The notes beneath the pieces were generated by a model. That model worked only from the letters and a program-made list of their open reading frames with translations, was not told where the DNA came from and searched no databases. This document shows, in pieces, positions 54,350 through 63,993 of a stretch of DNA of 64,000 bases. Positions within the stretch are counted from its first letter, which is position 1. Each line of letters starts with the position of its first letter. The position numbers and the translations under genes were made by a program. Origin of the DNA: Methylobacterium sp. NMS14P (GTDB taxonomy: Bacteria > Pseudomonadota > Alphaproteobacteria > Rhizobiales > Beijerinckiaceae); contig NZ_CP087106.1 of assembly GCF_028583545.1 (NCBI RefSeq), positions 1,240,001 to 1,304,000 of the forward strand, in the 5' to 3' direction.

Positions 54350-56734
54350 TCAGCCCTGCTCGATCACCCGCTTCACCCGGTGGGTGAAGATCACCGAGAG
54401 CCAGGGCACGACCTCGTGCTCGACCTCGATTGAGAGCAGCACCTCGAGATGGAGGGCGTAGGGGAGGCTGAAGCGGAAGCCGCAGCGCGCCTCCTCCATC
54501 GTGGTCGGCATGTCGCCGAGCACCGCCGCGATCACGTCCGGCCGGTGGACGTCGACCGGGATACGCTGGACCTCGCCGTCGGCCTCGACGATCAGCGTCG
54601 CCCTGGCGCGGCTTGCCGAGACGACCCAGCCGGCCAGCACCACCTGCCCGTCCTGGATCTCGGCCCAGACCCGGTCCAGGGGGGCCTCCAGGTTCGCGCG
54701 GGCGAAGGAATCCGGCAGCTCGCCATCGAGTTCGGCCACCGTGCAGCCGACCTCGTACTTCTCGAAGCCGCGCCCCTCGCCGAAGATTCCGGCGAACTCC
54801 TTCTGGTACTGGGCGATCCGGGCGTTCTTGATGTCCTCCGGCAGGCCCGACCACTGGCCCTTCTCCTGAACCGTGTAGACCGAGAGCAGCTCCCGCAGGA
54901 ACGCGATCCGGCCCTTGTCGGCGACGTAGAGGTTCATCAGCCAGTCGGCCGCCGAGGCGTTCGCGTAGTAGGCCTCCGGCACCCGGCGCAGGGCCTCGGC
55001 GCGGTAGAAGCAGCAGGAGAAGTTGGCGGTCAGTGGCGAGTTCGCCAGGACCGGGAAGCTGATCGTGCCGGTGGGATAGCGGCCCTGCTCGTCGTGCGGG
55101 ACGTAGGAGCCGGTCGCTGGGTAGTGGAGCAGCACCCAGTTGAAGCACATGTCGAGCTTGCGGTCGTTGCGCAGCATCCGCATCTGCATGGCGACCTTGC
55201 GGTCCGACAGCCAGTAATCGTCCGCCTCGCAGAAGGCGACGTACCGGCCCGTGCAGGCGGAGAGGCAGTCATGCATGTTGCGCAGCATGCCGAGGTTCTG
55301 CGGCCGGGGCCGCACCGCGATCCGTTCCGGATCGCGCGCCCGGTAGCGCTCTACGATCTCGGGCGTCCCGTCGGTGGACTTGTCGTCGCCGATCACGACC
55401 TGCAGGCGGAACAGCCCGCGCTGGCCCAGCACCGCGTCGAGGCAGCGGCCGATATCGGCGGCGTGGTTGTAGGCCGTGACGATGACGCTGACGGTGAGCT
55501 GCTCCAGCAGCCACGCGCGCAGCGCCTCCGGCGCGCCGGAGAGATCATCCGGCGCGTCGAGGCCCATGTCGCTCAAGGCGTCCCGGGCGATGTCGGGGTT
55601 GGCCTCGATCAGGCGCCCGAGGCTCGGCACGTCCTCCTCGTCGAGGTAGGCCTCGGCCAGCCGCCGGAAGATCGACTTCTGCGCGGCCTCGTAGCCCGCC
55701 GCGTAGCGGCCGCCGAAATGGCCGCGCAGCTTTCGGAAGAACGCGATCTCGGAATTGCCGAGCTTCTTGTGGCGGGCGAGTTCGTTGGCGTAGGTCGCCC
55801 ACATCCCGGCGGCGTGCTTGCGGTAGACCGCCATGACCTCCGGCAGGAAGCCGATGCGCCCGACCTCGGCGTGCATGAGGTGGACGTACCAGTCGCCGGG
55901 GGCGATGCCCTCGTCGAACACGAACGCCTCCTCGCTGTGGTAGCGCCAGCGGTAGAGCACGCTGTTGGTCTGGACGAAGTTGTGGGCCACGAGGTCCGAC
56001 AGCGACGGCTGCGGGCTGCACTGCTTCGGGTACAGCTCGTCGACCCCCGGCATGTCCTCGTAGACGACGCGCACCCGGTGGAAGCAGAGGGTGAATTCCG
56101 GGCGCGCCCGCAGGAAGTCGACCTGCCGCTGCAGCTTGCGCGGGTCGGTCCAGTAATCGTCGCCCTCGCAGATCGCCACGAACTCGCCGCGGGCACGGGA
56201 CGTGAGGTCGGCGAAGTTCCGGTTCGGCCCGAGATTCTCGCCGCGCAGGATCGCCACGAGGTTGGGGTGGCGCGCGGCGTACTCGGCGATGATCTCGGCG
56301 GTCCCGTCCGTGGAGCGGTCGTCGCCGACCAGCAGCTCGAAGGGGAAGTCGGTGGCCTGTCCGAGGATGCTCTCTAGCGTCTGCCGGATGAAGGCCGCCT
56401 GGTTGTAGCTGATGCACAGGACCGAGACGACCGGCCGGTTCCAGGCCGGCGCAGGCTGGGTCTCGGCGCGCGCCCGGATCCAGGCCGCGAAGGGATTGAC
56501 GAAGCTGCCGTCGAAGGTCTCGTCCGGCGGCGCGTTGAAGTCGGCCCGGGGCCGGCGCCCGAGCCGGGCGCCGTACTTCACGTAATGTTCGAGGGGCGAC
56601 AGGTCGGTGAGACCCACGTCGGGATAGCGCGTCGCGTAGCCGATATGGTCGAACAGGCCGCTGGCGTAGATCGTCGCGAAATCGTCCTGCCACGGCTCGA
56701 GCGCCGGCGCGGCCTCTCCTGCACCGTCCTGCAT
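54350..56734 (-). CDS. Tandem GT2 glycosyltransferase with YPDV module
   Basis: A 794-residue protein. A YPDV-type module lies at about residues 27-62 (LFDHIGYATRYPDV...HYVKYGARLGRRP). GT2 domain 1 follows from about 102 (VSVLCISYNQAAFIRQTL, GDDRSTDGT, EGDDYW at 190-195) and GT2 domain 2 from about 415 (VSVIVTAYNHAADIG, GDDKSTDGT, EADDYW at 503-508). Both DxD-type sites are intact, so two sugars could be added in sequence. The last about 150 residues are a beta-rich region. Donors and acceptors are unknown. It heads the leftward set together with 56787, 57368 and 58476. Confidence 0.85.
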   Translation of the reverse strand: MQDGAGEAAPALEPWQDDFATIYASGLFDHIGYATRYPDVGLTDLSPLEHYVKYGARLGRRPRADFNAPPDETFDGSFVNPFAAWIRARAETQPAPAWNRPVVSVLCISYNQAAFIRQTLESILGQATDFPFELLVGDDRSTDGTAEIIAEYAARHPNLVAILRGENLGPNRNFADLTSRARGEFVAICEGDDYWTDPRKLQRQVDFLRARPEFTLCFHRVRVVYEDMPGVDELYPKQCSPQPSLSDLVAHNFVQTNSVLYRWRYHSEEAFVFDEGIAPGDWYVHLMHAEVGRIGFLPEVMAVYRKHAAGMWATYANELARHKKLGNSEIAFFRKLRGHFGGRYAAGYEAAQKSIFRRLAEAYLDEEDVPSLGRLIEANPDIARDALSDMGLDAPDDLSGAPEALRAWLLEQLTVSVIVTAYNHAADIGRCLDAVLGQRGLFRLQVVIGDDKSTDGTPEIVERYRARDPERIAVRPRPQNLGMLRNMHDCLSACTGRYVAFCEADDYWLSDRKVAMQMRMLRNDRKLDMCFNWVLLHYPATGSYVPHDEQGRYPTGTISFPVLANSPLTANFSCCFYRAEALRRVPEAYYANASAADWLMNLYVADKGRIAFLRELLSVYTVQEKGQWSGLPEDIKNARIAQYQKEFAGIFGEGRGFEKYEVGCTVAELDGELPDSFARANLEAPLDRVWAEIQDGQVVLAGWVVSASRARATLIVEADGEVQRIPVDVHRPDVIAAVLGDMPTTMEEARCGFRFSLPYALHLEVLLSIEVEHEVVPWLSVIFTHRVKRVIEQG

Positions 56735-56786
56735 CGATCAGATCCCTCGAACGCGCGTCAGCAGGCCACTCTCCCAGACGAAACCC

Positions 56787-57224
56787 TCAGAGGGTGCTGG
56801 GGAGGCGTCCTTCCTCGGAGCCGTGATTGTAATAGTGATGCGTCGGGTCGGCCCCGGCGTTCGCGACGTCGTCGTTGCATGCGAGGTAGAACTGACGGTC
56901 GAACAGACCGGAGGTTTCGAGCCAACTGAGCATCGTCGCCTCGGGTACGACGGGGGCCCGATCGGGAGTGGCAGTGGCGGCCTCGCGGTAGAGGTGCGCG
57001 AACCGGGCGATCCGAGCAGCTACCTCCTTGGCGGCCGGGCGGCGCACCGAGGATGCGACAACGCTCGACTGCTCACCGGGGCGCCGGCGCTGGAGATCGG
57101 CTTCAGCCAGACGTACTAGACGAGCGAGTTCGCCCTGGGCCTCCTTGAGCCGTGTCTGGGTTTCGGCGAGCTCGGCCCGCAGCGCTTCCACGTCCTCGCC
57201 CACGGTCGGCTCCGTCTCAATCAC
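56787..57224 (-). CDS. Coiled-coil protein with a C-terminal YPDV module
   Basis: A 145-residue protein starting at GTG 57224 (IETEPTVGEDVEALRAELAETQTRLKEAQGELARLVRLAE, a clear heptad coiled coil). After a basic linker it ends in LFDRQFYLACNDDVANAGADPTHHYYNHGSEEGRLPS, one copy of the YPDV-type module. No catalytic domain is present. The coiled coil may let it oligomerise, presenting the module, perhaps for scaffolding the neighbouring transferases; this is inference. The frame is open for 240 codons further upstream, but that part is antisense to the GT2 gene. Confidence 0.6.
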   Translation of the reverse strand: MIETEPTVGEDVEALRAELAETQTRLKEAQGELARLVRLAEADLQRRRPGEQSSVVASSVRRPAAKEVAARIARFAHLYREAATATPDRAPVVPEATMLSWLETSGLFDRQFYLACNDDVANAGADPTHHYYNHGSEEGRLPSTL

Positions 57225-57367
57225 GACGCTCTCAGGAGCTTGCGCGCATGGGCGCGGCGTGAACGGCCGGGGACCGGCGCGACAGCGCGCTCCTGTCGGG
57301 TGAGGCCGGGTGATACGATTGCCCCCCAGACCGGTCAACCCTGAGCTACCAGCGCGCCCGGACCGTG

Positions 57368-58432
57368 TCAGCGCGGCATCAGCAGTCCGACGACATGGCG
57401 CAACGCCAGGGCGTCCTGCTCGGGGGAGGGTGCCGTCAGGAAGCCGCCCGCCGTGGCAGCGCCCGTCACCAGCCAGGACGGGGCGGCCTCCGATGCCGAG
57501 AAGAGCTGTCGGGCGACAGTCTCGATCGGCTCCCCGGTGAACCAGGGGGCGTAGGTCGCGGTGAAGAAGCGGAAATAGACCGGCCAGTTCTCGGGCGTCG
57601 GCGCCAGCCGGTTGGGTGTCGGCCCATGGGCGATCCGCGACAGATAGGTCTTCAGCGCGGCCGATCCCTCGCCATGCATCAGGTCGCCGGTGGATTTGAG
57701 CGTGTTGGTCGGATGGGTCCGATAGTGGAGGTGCGCGGACGGCACGAAGATCGGCTCCACGTGCACCATGCAGCGGATGAGGAAGTCCCAGTCGTGGCAC
57801 ATGCGATAGGCAGCGAAGGGACCGATCGTGTCGTAAAGCCCGCGCGAGAAGATGAGGTTGCCGCTCGTCACCGCGATGTTGTGGCGAAGAAGAGCGAAGC
57901 CGATGGTCGGGCAGGCCCCCGCCTGACCCACCACGTCGCGGTACCAAACGCGGACCGGATCGTCATCGGCGAGCCGGACACCGGCATCGTCCATGAAGTC
58001 GACGCCTGTGAACGCGATGAAATCGCCGACCGGCGGCAGCGCGTCGTGCATCACCCGGAACCGGTCGGGCGCGTAGGCATCGTCCGAGTTCAGGATGGTG
58101 AGCACGTCCCCACCTGCTTTTGACAGGCCGAGCGCGATCGCCGCGTGCGCGCCGCCGTTGCGGTCGAGCAGCTCGCACCGGATCCGGACCGGCCCGTCAT
58201 AACCGTCGATTGTCCGAGCGATGACCGCCCGGGAGTCGTCGGTGGAGTGATCGTCGACGATGATTAGCTCATGGACCGGGCGCTCCTGATCGAGCACCGA
58301 GCGGATTGCCTGGGCGATGTAAAGGCCGTGGTTGTAGGACGGGATGACGACCGAGATGCGCCGCCCGGCGGCCCGCCCCGACACCGGTTGCGCGCGCCAT
58401 TGCGGCGCGCGCTTGGACAGGAACCGCATCAT
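57368..58432 (-). CDS. GT2-family glycosyltransferase
   Basis: A 354-residue GT-A enzyme. ISVVIPSYNHGLYIAQAIRSVLDQ begins the domain at about residue 25, VDDHSTDDS and the metal-binding NSDDAY (D-x-D site) follow, and the acceptor side has MCHDWDFLIRCM. It is of the WcaA/EpsE type involved in exopolysaccharide or glycolipid synthesis. No membrane helix. Donor unknown. Confidence 0.9.
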   Translation of the reverse strand: MMRFLSKRAPQWRAQPVSGRAAGRRISVVIPSYNHGLYIAQAIRSVLDQERPVHELIIVDDHSTDDSRAVIARTIDGYDGPVRIRCELLDRNGGAHAAIALGLSKAGGDVLTILNSDDAYAPDRFRVMHDALPPVGDFIAFTGVDFMDDAGVRLADDDPVRVWYRDVVGQAGACPTIGFALLRHNIAVTSGNLIFSRGLYDTIGPFAAYRMCHDWDFLIRCMVHVEPIFVPSAHLHYRTHPTNTLKSTGDLMHGEGSAALKTYLSRIAHGPTPNRLAPTPENWPVYFRFFTATYAPWFTGEPIETVARQLFSASEAAPSWLVTGAATAGGFLTAPSPEQDALALRHVVGLLMPR

Positions 58433-58475
58433 CGACGCTCGCGCCTATCTCCGAGGGATCTGCGGGACCGCACTT

Positions 58476-60629
58476 CTACGCGGCATCGAGCTGCCCCCGA
58501 AGCAGGTCGAGACGCGGCCCCATCTGCCGCTCGAAGCTGTACTCGCGCAGGATGGCGAGACGGCCGGCCTCGCTCAGCCTTCGGAGCGCCTCGCGGTCGC
58601 CGGCATAGAACTCGATTCGGGCGGCAATCCCGTCGGCGTCGCGGGTGATCAACTCGAACTCCTCGCCGGGCATCAAGGCGGGAGTCCCGTCGAGCCGGCG
58701 ATTCAGGGCGAGGGAATCGGAGAGGAACATCGCCACGCCGCGCAGGCCTGCCTCGACGCAGGAGGTGGTCGGGAATCCATCGAACGATCCGCGGCCGCCG
58801 TCACGCTCCATCGGCGACTGGTTGGGCGAGATGACAATGTCCATGCCGAGATAGAAGTCCTGGAAGAACGAGGCCGGCTGCACGCCGTGGAAGCGGACGC
58901 GGTCGATCCGCGTGAGGCCGAGCAGGTCCGGCGTCCAGTCACCGACATAGTGCCACTCGAAGCGCGGATCGTCCGCATAGCGACGGACGAGGTCGGTGAA
59001 CACGTCACACCCCTTCTCGAGGCCGAACTCCGTGTAGCGCTGGGCCACGAAGCAGATCCGGATCGTGTCCTGCAACGGGCGGCCGATCCGCGAGCAACGC
59101 GCGCTCGCCGCGACGTCCCAGCAATCGGGCGAGACGGCGCCGAAGATGAAGGCGATCTGATCCGGATCGCACCAACCTCGGTCGAGCAGATAGTCGCGCT
59201 GCAGGGTGTGGGTCGTGAGCACCTTGGCGAAGCGGCGATCGCCGAGCACGCGCCGGAGCTTAGCATCCGAGACCGGATCGTTCGGCATGAAGCTCCCTCC
59301 CGGATATAGGGTGAAGACGAAGCGCTCTGCGCGCAGGTCCGGATTCGAGGCCAGCAGCACGGCCGCGTTGTGGAGGAAGGTCGTGTGCAGGACCTTGGCG
59401 CTGAGGTCGTGGCCGGTATTCAACGCGCGCACCCGGTCCGACAGGGTCGGATGCTCCGCCTCGAACTGGCGCAGCTCGTCAAGGAAGGTCCGGTCAGGCC
59501 GGTAGCGGTCGATGTCGCGCAGCGACGAGGCGGCCCGGCTGTCCGGGATGGCCGACAGGTAGGTGAGCAACTCGCCGTAGCGGAACGCCGAGAACCGAGA
59601 TGGGAAGCTCGAATCGACGAGGAGGAGGCCGGCTCCTCGGGTCCGGGCCGGCCGTGTCGGACCCGTCACCTGCGGGTGGGCGGCCCAGGCTTGGTTGGCC
59701 GCCTGCCACGCTTGCGGCGCGAAATCCGGAACCGCGCGGCTCTCGGCATGGAGCCGCTCGGCCTGAGTCCGGTCGCGGACGAGGAGGTCGTGGAGAGCGC
59801 GGGTATGGGGGCTGGCATCGCCGAGTTCGAGGGCGAGGCGCGCCTGCTCCTCGGATTCCACGAGCCGGCCCCAGGTCCGGAAGATGACTGCGAGGCGGAA
59901 TCGGAACAGGGCCGGATCCTCGCAGCCCACCGCCAGGGCGATCTCGTAGGCCGCCGCTGCGGTCCCCAGCCGGCCCAGCGACTCGGCCTGGTAAGCGGCC
60001 AGACCGCATCGGGCGATCAGGCCGGCGCCCTCGACCTCCGCGGCTGCGCGGGCAGCCTCGAGCGCCCCGTCGCGCCGCCCTAGGGCGAGCAGCGCTCCGA
60101 CGCGCACGAGGAGCGCTTGAAGGCCGGCGACCGGGCCGCCCGCCAGCAGCGCGAGCGCCGCCGCGGGATCGTTGGCGTGCAGCCGCTCGGACGCAGCCTG
60201 GACTCGTGCATAGGGGTTTTCTGGATCGTGGGTCAGCGCCGCCGCACTGGCCTCGGCGAGGGCGCGGCCTTCCAGGAGGTTGGGCAGCCGCCCTTCCGGG
60301 GCCCCGTAATGGAGGTAGTGGCCAAGGGGATTGACCCCGGCTGCGGCGATATCGGGATAGAGGGTCAGATAGGTGCGGGTGCTGAACAGCGGACCGGGAT
60401 CGAGCCCGATCGCGGCGCCATGGACGCAGTAATGCTCGGCCGGGCTGAGGCTGGATGCCTCCGCGGCCGACACCTGCGCCCGATAGAAGGCCGAATCGAA
60501 GAGGGGATTCGGGTCGAGTTCGGAGCACCAGCCCTCGGCCGCGTAGGCTACCGGCGTCGCGACGCCGCGGTGACCGTAGCGGCGGATCACCGAATCCGCG
60601 TCGAACAATCCAGCCAGATCCGGATGCAT
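58476..60629 (-). CDS. GT4-like glycosyltransferase with two YPDV modules and a TPR-like middle
   Basis: A 717-residue protein. Modules lie at about residues 43-79 (LFDSAFYRAQVSAAEASSLSPAEHY, degenerate) and 81-117 (LFSTRTYLTLYPDIAAAGVNP...EGRLP). An Ala/Leu-rich helical segment (about 120-290) resembles TPR or HAT repeats. The C-terminal about 350 residues are GT-B: SSFPSRFSAFRYGELL, then ICFVAQRYTEFGLEKGCDVF and DGFPTTSCVEAGLRGVAMF with the Glu of the donor site. A sugar-nucleotide transferase of the GT4 type is likely. It is the largest protein of the leftward set. Confidence 0.8.
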   Translation of the reverse strand: MHPDLAGLFDADSVIRRYGHRGVATPVAYAAEGWCSELDPNPLFDSAFYRAQVSAAEASSLSPAEHYCVHGAAIGLDPGPLFSTRTYLTLYPDIAAAGVNPLGHYLHYGAPEGRLPNLLEGRALAEASAAALTHDPENPYARVQAASERLHANDPAAALALLAGGPVAGLQALLVRVGALLALGRRDGALEAARAAAEVEGAGLIARCGLAAYQAESLGRLGTAAAAYEIALAVGCEDPALFRFRLAVIFRTWGRLVESEEQARLALELGDASPHTRALHDLLVRDRTQAERLHAESRAVPDFAPQAWQAANQAWAAHPQVTGPTRPARTRGAGLLLVDSSFPSRFSAFRYGELLTYLSAIPDSRAASSLRDIDRYRPDRTFLDELRQFEAEHPTLSDRVRALNTGHDLSAKVLHTTFLHNAAVLLASNPDLRAERFVFTLYPGGSFMPNDPVSDAKLRRVLGDRRFAKVLTTHTLQRDYLLDRGWCDPDQIAFIFGAVSPDCWDVAASARCSRIGRPLQDTIRICFVAQRYTEFGLEKGCDVFTDLVRRYADDPRFEWHYVGDWTPDLLGLTRIDRVRFHGVQPASFFQDFYLGMDIVISPNQSPMERDGGRGSFDGFPTTSCVEAGLRGVAMFLSDSLALNRRLDGTPALMPGEEFELITRDADGIAARIEFYAGDREALRRLSEAGRLAILREYSFERQMGPRLDLLRGQLDAA

Positions 60630-60810
60630 GCCGTCGTCCGTTTCTCTCGGCGCGCCCTCACGAGCCGGCTCCGGACGGAAGGACGTCTGGCCGTCCGGCC
60701 GGCGCGCTCACGTCCTGCCGAGCCGTAGCGCGGGGGCTTCTCGCATAGCGGGTCCCGTGTGCCTACCCTGCCCAACGGCGGAGGGGGTGCTTGAGCGCGG
60801 GCTCGCTCCC

Positions 60811-61866
60811 TCAAGCCAACGCGCCGGCGGCCCGCTCTGCGGTGTCGGGCGCGGCGCCCGGGCCCGACAGACGCCAGCCGATGACGATCAGGAAAACGAC
60901 CGGCACAACGAGGATCAGCGCGGCGCCGAGGATCCCGACATGGCCGACGAGGCGTCCGTAGAAGCCACCGGTCACGCCATCATGCCACGAGACCAGCGTC
61001 ATCCCGACGGCCGACGCGACGACGAGGGCGGGGATCTTGAACCACAGGGGCAGGGCTCGTCTGCGCGGCGGCACGATCGCATCGAGGCCAGTCTCGCTCC
61101 GGCCGGCTTCCCTCTGGGTCAGGAGTGCTTCGACGTGGTCGGCGAAATCCGCCTGGATCCGGTCGCGCCGCGCGGCGTCGTCGTCGCGCGCAAGCGGCGC
61201 CGCCTGCGGCGCGGTCCCGTCCGGCGCCTCCAGCGGACCCGGGATCGCCGCCTCGGCGGCGACCATCAAGCGCGCCTCGTGCCGGCGCATGAACAACCAG
61301 AGTGCGACGGCGCCCATCAGGACGAAGGCCAGCAGCCCGAGGCCGACCGGCCCCATGACGTTCTCGATGGAGCGCCCGCAGAGATACGCGCCGAAGCCCA
61401 TGATCGAGGCCCAGGCGACACCGCCCAGCGCATTGAAAGCGAAGAAGCGGCGGGCGTCGAGCTTGTTCACGCCGGCAAGCACCGCCGCATAGGCGCGCAG
61501 CATCGCGGTGAAGCGGCCGAAGAATACGATCTTCCCGCCGTGCCGGCGGAACAGGTATTGGCCGAGCTTGAGCCGGCCGTGGTCGAGGCCGATCAGGTGC
61601 CCCTTGCGCAGGAGCAGGGGCAGACCCCAGCGGCGGCCGACCCAGTAGCCGGCATTGTCGCCCAGAATGGCCGCGGTTGCCGCGATGGCCACTACCACGG
61701 CGATGTTGATGTTGCCGGTGCTGCCCGCGTAGGCCGCCGAGGTCAGCAGGACCGTCTCGCCTGGCAGAGGCAGGCCGGCGCTCTCCAGCGTGATGATGAC
61801 GAAGATCGCCAGGTAGCCATAGTTCGCGATCAGGTCGGCGATCGGCAGGTCATGCAGGAAGGACAT
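60811..61866 (-). CDS. DedA-family membrane protein with a long C-terminal extension
   Basis: A 351-residue protein. The first about 200 residues are a DedA/VTT domain: LPGETVLLTSAAYAG, GDNAGYWVGRRWGLPLLLRKG and FFGRFTAMLRAYAAVLAGVNKLDARRFFAFNALGG, with the charged and Arg residues of the family. A further helix pair with a charged linker (RPDGTAPQAAPLARDDDAARRDRIQ...) and a C-terminal membrane segment lie beyond the normal 200-residue family length. The family moves lipid carriers such as undecaprenyl phosphate, which would suit the adjacent glycan genes. Confidence 0.82.
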   Translation of the reverse strand: MSFLHDLPIADLIANYGYLAIFVIITLESAGLPLPGETVLLTSAAYAGSTGNINIAVVVAIAATAAILGDNAGYWVGRRWGLPLLLRKGHLIGLDHGRLKLGQYLFRRHGGKIVFFGRFTAMLRAYAAVLAGVNKLDARRFFAFNALGGVAWASIMGFGAYLCGRSIENVMGPVGLGLLAFVLMGAVALWLFMRRHEARLMVAAEAAIPGPLEAPDGTAPQAAPLARDDDAARRDRIQADFADHVEALLTQREAGRSETGLDAIVPPRRRALPLWFKIPALVVASAVGMTLVSWHDGVTGGFYGRLVGHVGILGAALILVVPVVFLIVIGWRLSGPGAAPDTAERAAGALA

Positions 61867-61993
61867 GTAGTCTCCGTGCGGCTCTCAGGTCGCCCTGTCG
61901 ACGACAAACGTGGCCGCTCCGGGGCGGAGTGACGATCAGGCCTGCCGCACAGGTTCCGTCGCGCTGTCAGCCGCGACCGCGGCCACGGGCCCT

Positions 61994-63037
61994 TCATCCT
62001 TCACGGGCAGGATACGGCGCCGCAGCGCCCGCTCGGATCCCAGCGAGATGGGCGCGCATCCACGCGATTGTGCTGATGAGCCCCTCGCGTAGGGCGACGC
62101 GTGGTTGCCAGTCGAGCTCGGACCGGATCAGCGCGGTGTCGAGGACGTTGGCGGGTACGTCGGCGGCGCGGCTCGGCTTGTGGATGCAGGGCAGGCGATC
62201 CCGGCCGAAGGCCACCTCCAGCTCGGCGATAATCTGGTTGACGCTCAAGCCCCTGCCGCTGCCGACATTCAGCACCTTGTGCGGCCCGTCATAGGACACC
62301 GCGGCGAGGAACGCGTCGCTGACATCGTCGACGTGCAGGAAGTCGCGCACCACCTCCCCGGTCCCCCAGACCTCCAGCGGCAGGTCCAAGAGGACACGGT
62401 GGATGTAGCTGCCGATCAGTCCCTGGTGCTTGGTGCCAAGCTGGAACCGGCCGTACGGGTTTGCGATCCGGAGGATCTGGTAGTCGATCCCGTGGAGATG
62501 CCGGTACAGGTGGAGCGACTTCTCGATCATCAGCTTGCCGATGCCGTAGGCCGAGATCGGGTCAGTCGGCGCCTGCTCGGGGATCGGGATGGCCCGGGGA
62601 ATACCGTAGATCGCGCCGCCGGAGGAAGAGAACACGAGCTTCTTGATCCGGGCCGAGCGGCAGATCTCGAGCAGATGCAGGGTGGCGATCGGCGCGGCAG
62701 CCAGTTCCGCGGACGGATCCCGGTTCGAACTCTCCGGGATTGAGCCGGCGATCAGGTGGAAGACGACGTCCTGACGCTCGACGGCGTTGGCGATCGCGAG
62801 GCGGTCGGCGAACTGGCCGGCGACCCGGGCGACACGTCGGTCGAGCACCTCGGACTGGATGTGGCTGCGGCTGAAGCAGGTGACTTCGGCCCCCGCCGCC
62901 GCGAGGCGGTTGCACAGGTTCAGCCCGAGGAAGCCGCCGCCGCCCAGCACGAGGCAGCGGAGCCCCGCCATGGACGGCGCAGGCTGACCGGATCTGGCGG
63001 GATCGAGCGGCTGCGGGCCCTGCCGGGTCTCACTCAT
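61994..63037 (-). CDS. NAD-dependent sugar-nucleotide epimerase/dehydratase
   Basis: A 347-residue extended SDR. LVLGGGGFLGLNLC (about residues 29-42) binds NAD(P). VFSSSGGAIYG and SAYGIGKLMIEK supply the Ser and the YxxxK catalytic pair, and RIANPYGRFQLGTKHQGLIGSYI is typical of the GalE/WcaG-like group acting on UDP- or GDP-sugars. Its ATG is fused with the stop of the gene upstream (ATGA at 63034-63037), which supports this start. It would supply an epimerised sugar for the glycan locus. Exact sugar unknown. Confidence 0.88.
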   Translation of the reverse strand: MSETRQGPQPLDPARSGQPAPSMAGLRCLVLGGGGFLGLNLCNRLAAAGAEVTCFSRSHIQSEVLDRRVARVAGQFADRLAIANAVERQDVVFHLIAGSIPESSNRDPSAELAAAPIATLHLLEICRSARIKKLVFSSSGGAIYGIPRAIPIPEQAPTDPISAYGIGKLMIEKSLHLYRHLHGIDYQILRIANPYGRFQLGTKHQGLIGSYIHRVLLDLPLEVWGTGEVVRDFLHVDDVSDAFLAAVSYDGPHKVLNVGSGRGLSVNQIIAELEVAFGRDRLPCIHKPSRAADVPANVLDTALIRSELDWQPRVALREGLISTIAWMRAHLAGIRAGAAAPYPAREG

Positions 63038-63993
63038 GGCCGAAATTCAGCGCCGTCTTGGATCGGCGTGGGGGTCAGAAGGACATCTTCCGGCCGCCGG
63101 CCCGGATCGGCGGGATCGGGCTCACGGGCCTCGATCATGCGCTCGACCAGCGCCAGGGCTGAACGCTGAAGCGCCTGCCGCGTCGGTTCGAGGGGCGCCT
63201 TCCCGCAGGCGCGGGCCGCCGCGTAGGCCGCCGCGTAGGCTGCGTCCCAGCCGGCGGCGAGGAGTGACGGGCCCGCGGCCTCCAATGCGTCCCGAACGGT
63301 GCCCCAGGCCGCTTGATGGGCCGCGTCCCAGGCCGCGGCTCGAACGGCCGAGCCGGTCTGCCGCAGGGTCAGGTTGGCGACGGCCGCCCGCTTGCGCGCG
63401 CGCTTGAGGTGATCGCACAGGGAGACGAGTTGGGCGACGTCCTCGACCTCGGGCAGGTCGGCCAGTTCGTCCCCCTCCACGTTCAGCTTGGCGAGGCGGA
63501 ACCACGCCGGCAGGTGGGTGCGGATCAGCCAATCGGCCACCAGGGCGACCCGCCGGCGCTCCAGAGCCTCCGAGCCCCGGGTGCCGACCAAGCGCGGAAC
63601 GAGCGGCAGGATCAGGGCATCGCGCGCATCCTGCGGCAGGCGATCGCTCCAGGTTCGGACAAAGGCGGTGATGCTGGGCGACGCGCAGGCGGGTTCATCC
63701 GAATGCGGCTCGCCGGCGACGTAGGCCACCGCCTCCAGGGCGCACAGGCCTGCCTCCGCGCCCGCATGGGGGCCGGCCGCGAGCGTCCTGACCCGCGCAA
63801 GCCGGTCTGGGTCGACCCGCGCGGGCCCGACGGTCCGCTTGTCCTGCAGCCGGAAGGCGCCGCGATCCGGCGCACGGATCGGCCGATCGTCCGCAGCCGC
63901 GATCGAAAAGCCGGCCGGCACCCCGGTGGCGACCTCGGCCTCGAGTGCGGCCACGGCGGCCACGACCCGCCCCGGGTCGACCGTATAGCTCAC
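63034..63993 (-). CDS. Hypothetical protein, possibly continuing beyond the window
   Basis: 319 residues from a GTG at 63993 (SYTVDPGRVVAAVAALEAEVATGVPAGFSIAAADDRP). The end is Ala-rich with repeats (AAYAAAYAAARACGK). Seen in the middle is ERRRVALVADWLIRTHLPAWFRLAKL, of alpha-helical type. No family recognised. It overlaps the epimerase by 4 bp, so it is in the same transcript. The frame may extend upstream of the window edge; the start is uncertain. Confidence 0.55.
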   Translation of the reverse strand: MSYTVDPGRVVAAVAALEAEVATGVPAGFSIAAADDRPIRAPDRGAFRLQDKRTVGPARVDPDRLARVRTLAAGPHAGAEAGLCALEAVAYVAGEPHSDEPACASPSITAFVRTWSDRLPQDARDALILPLVPRLVGTRGSEALERRRVALVADWLIRTHLPAWFRLAKLNVEGDELADLPEVEDVAQLVSLCDHLKRARKRAAVANLTLRQTGSAVRAAAWDAAHQAAWGTVRDALEAAGPSLLAAGWDAAYAAAYAAARACGKAPLEPTRQALQRSALALVERMIEAREPDPADPGRRPEDVLLTPTPIQDGAEFRP

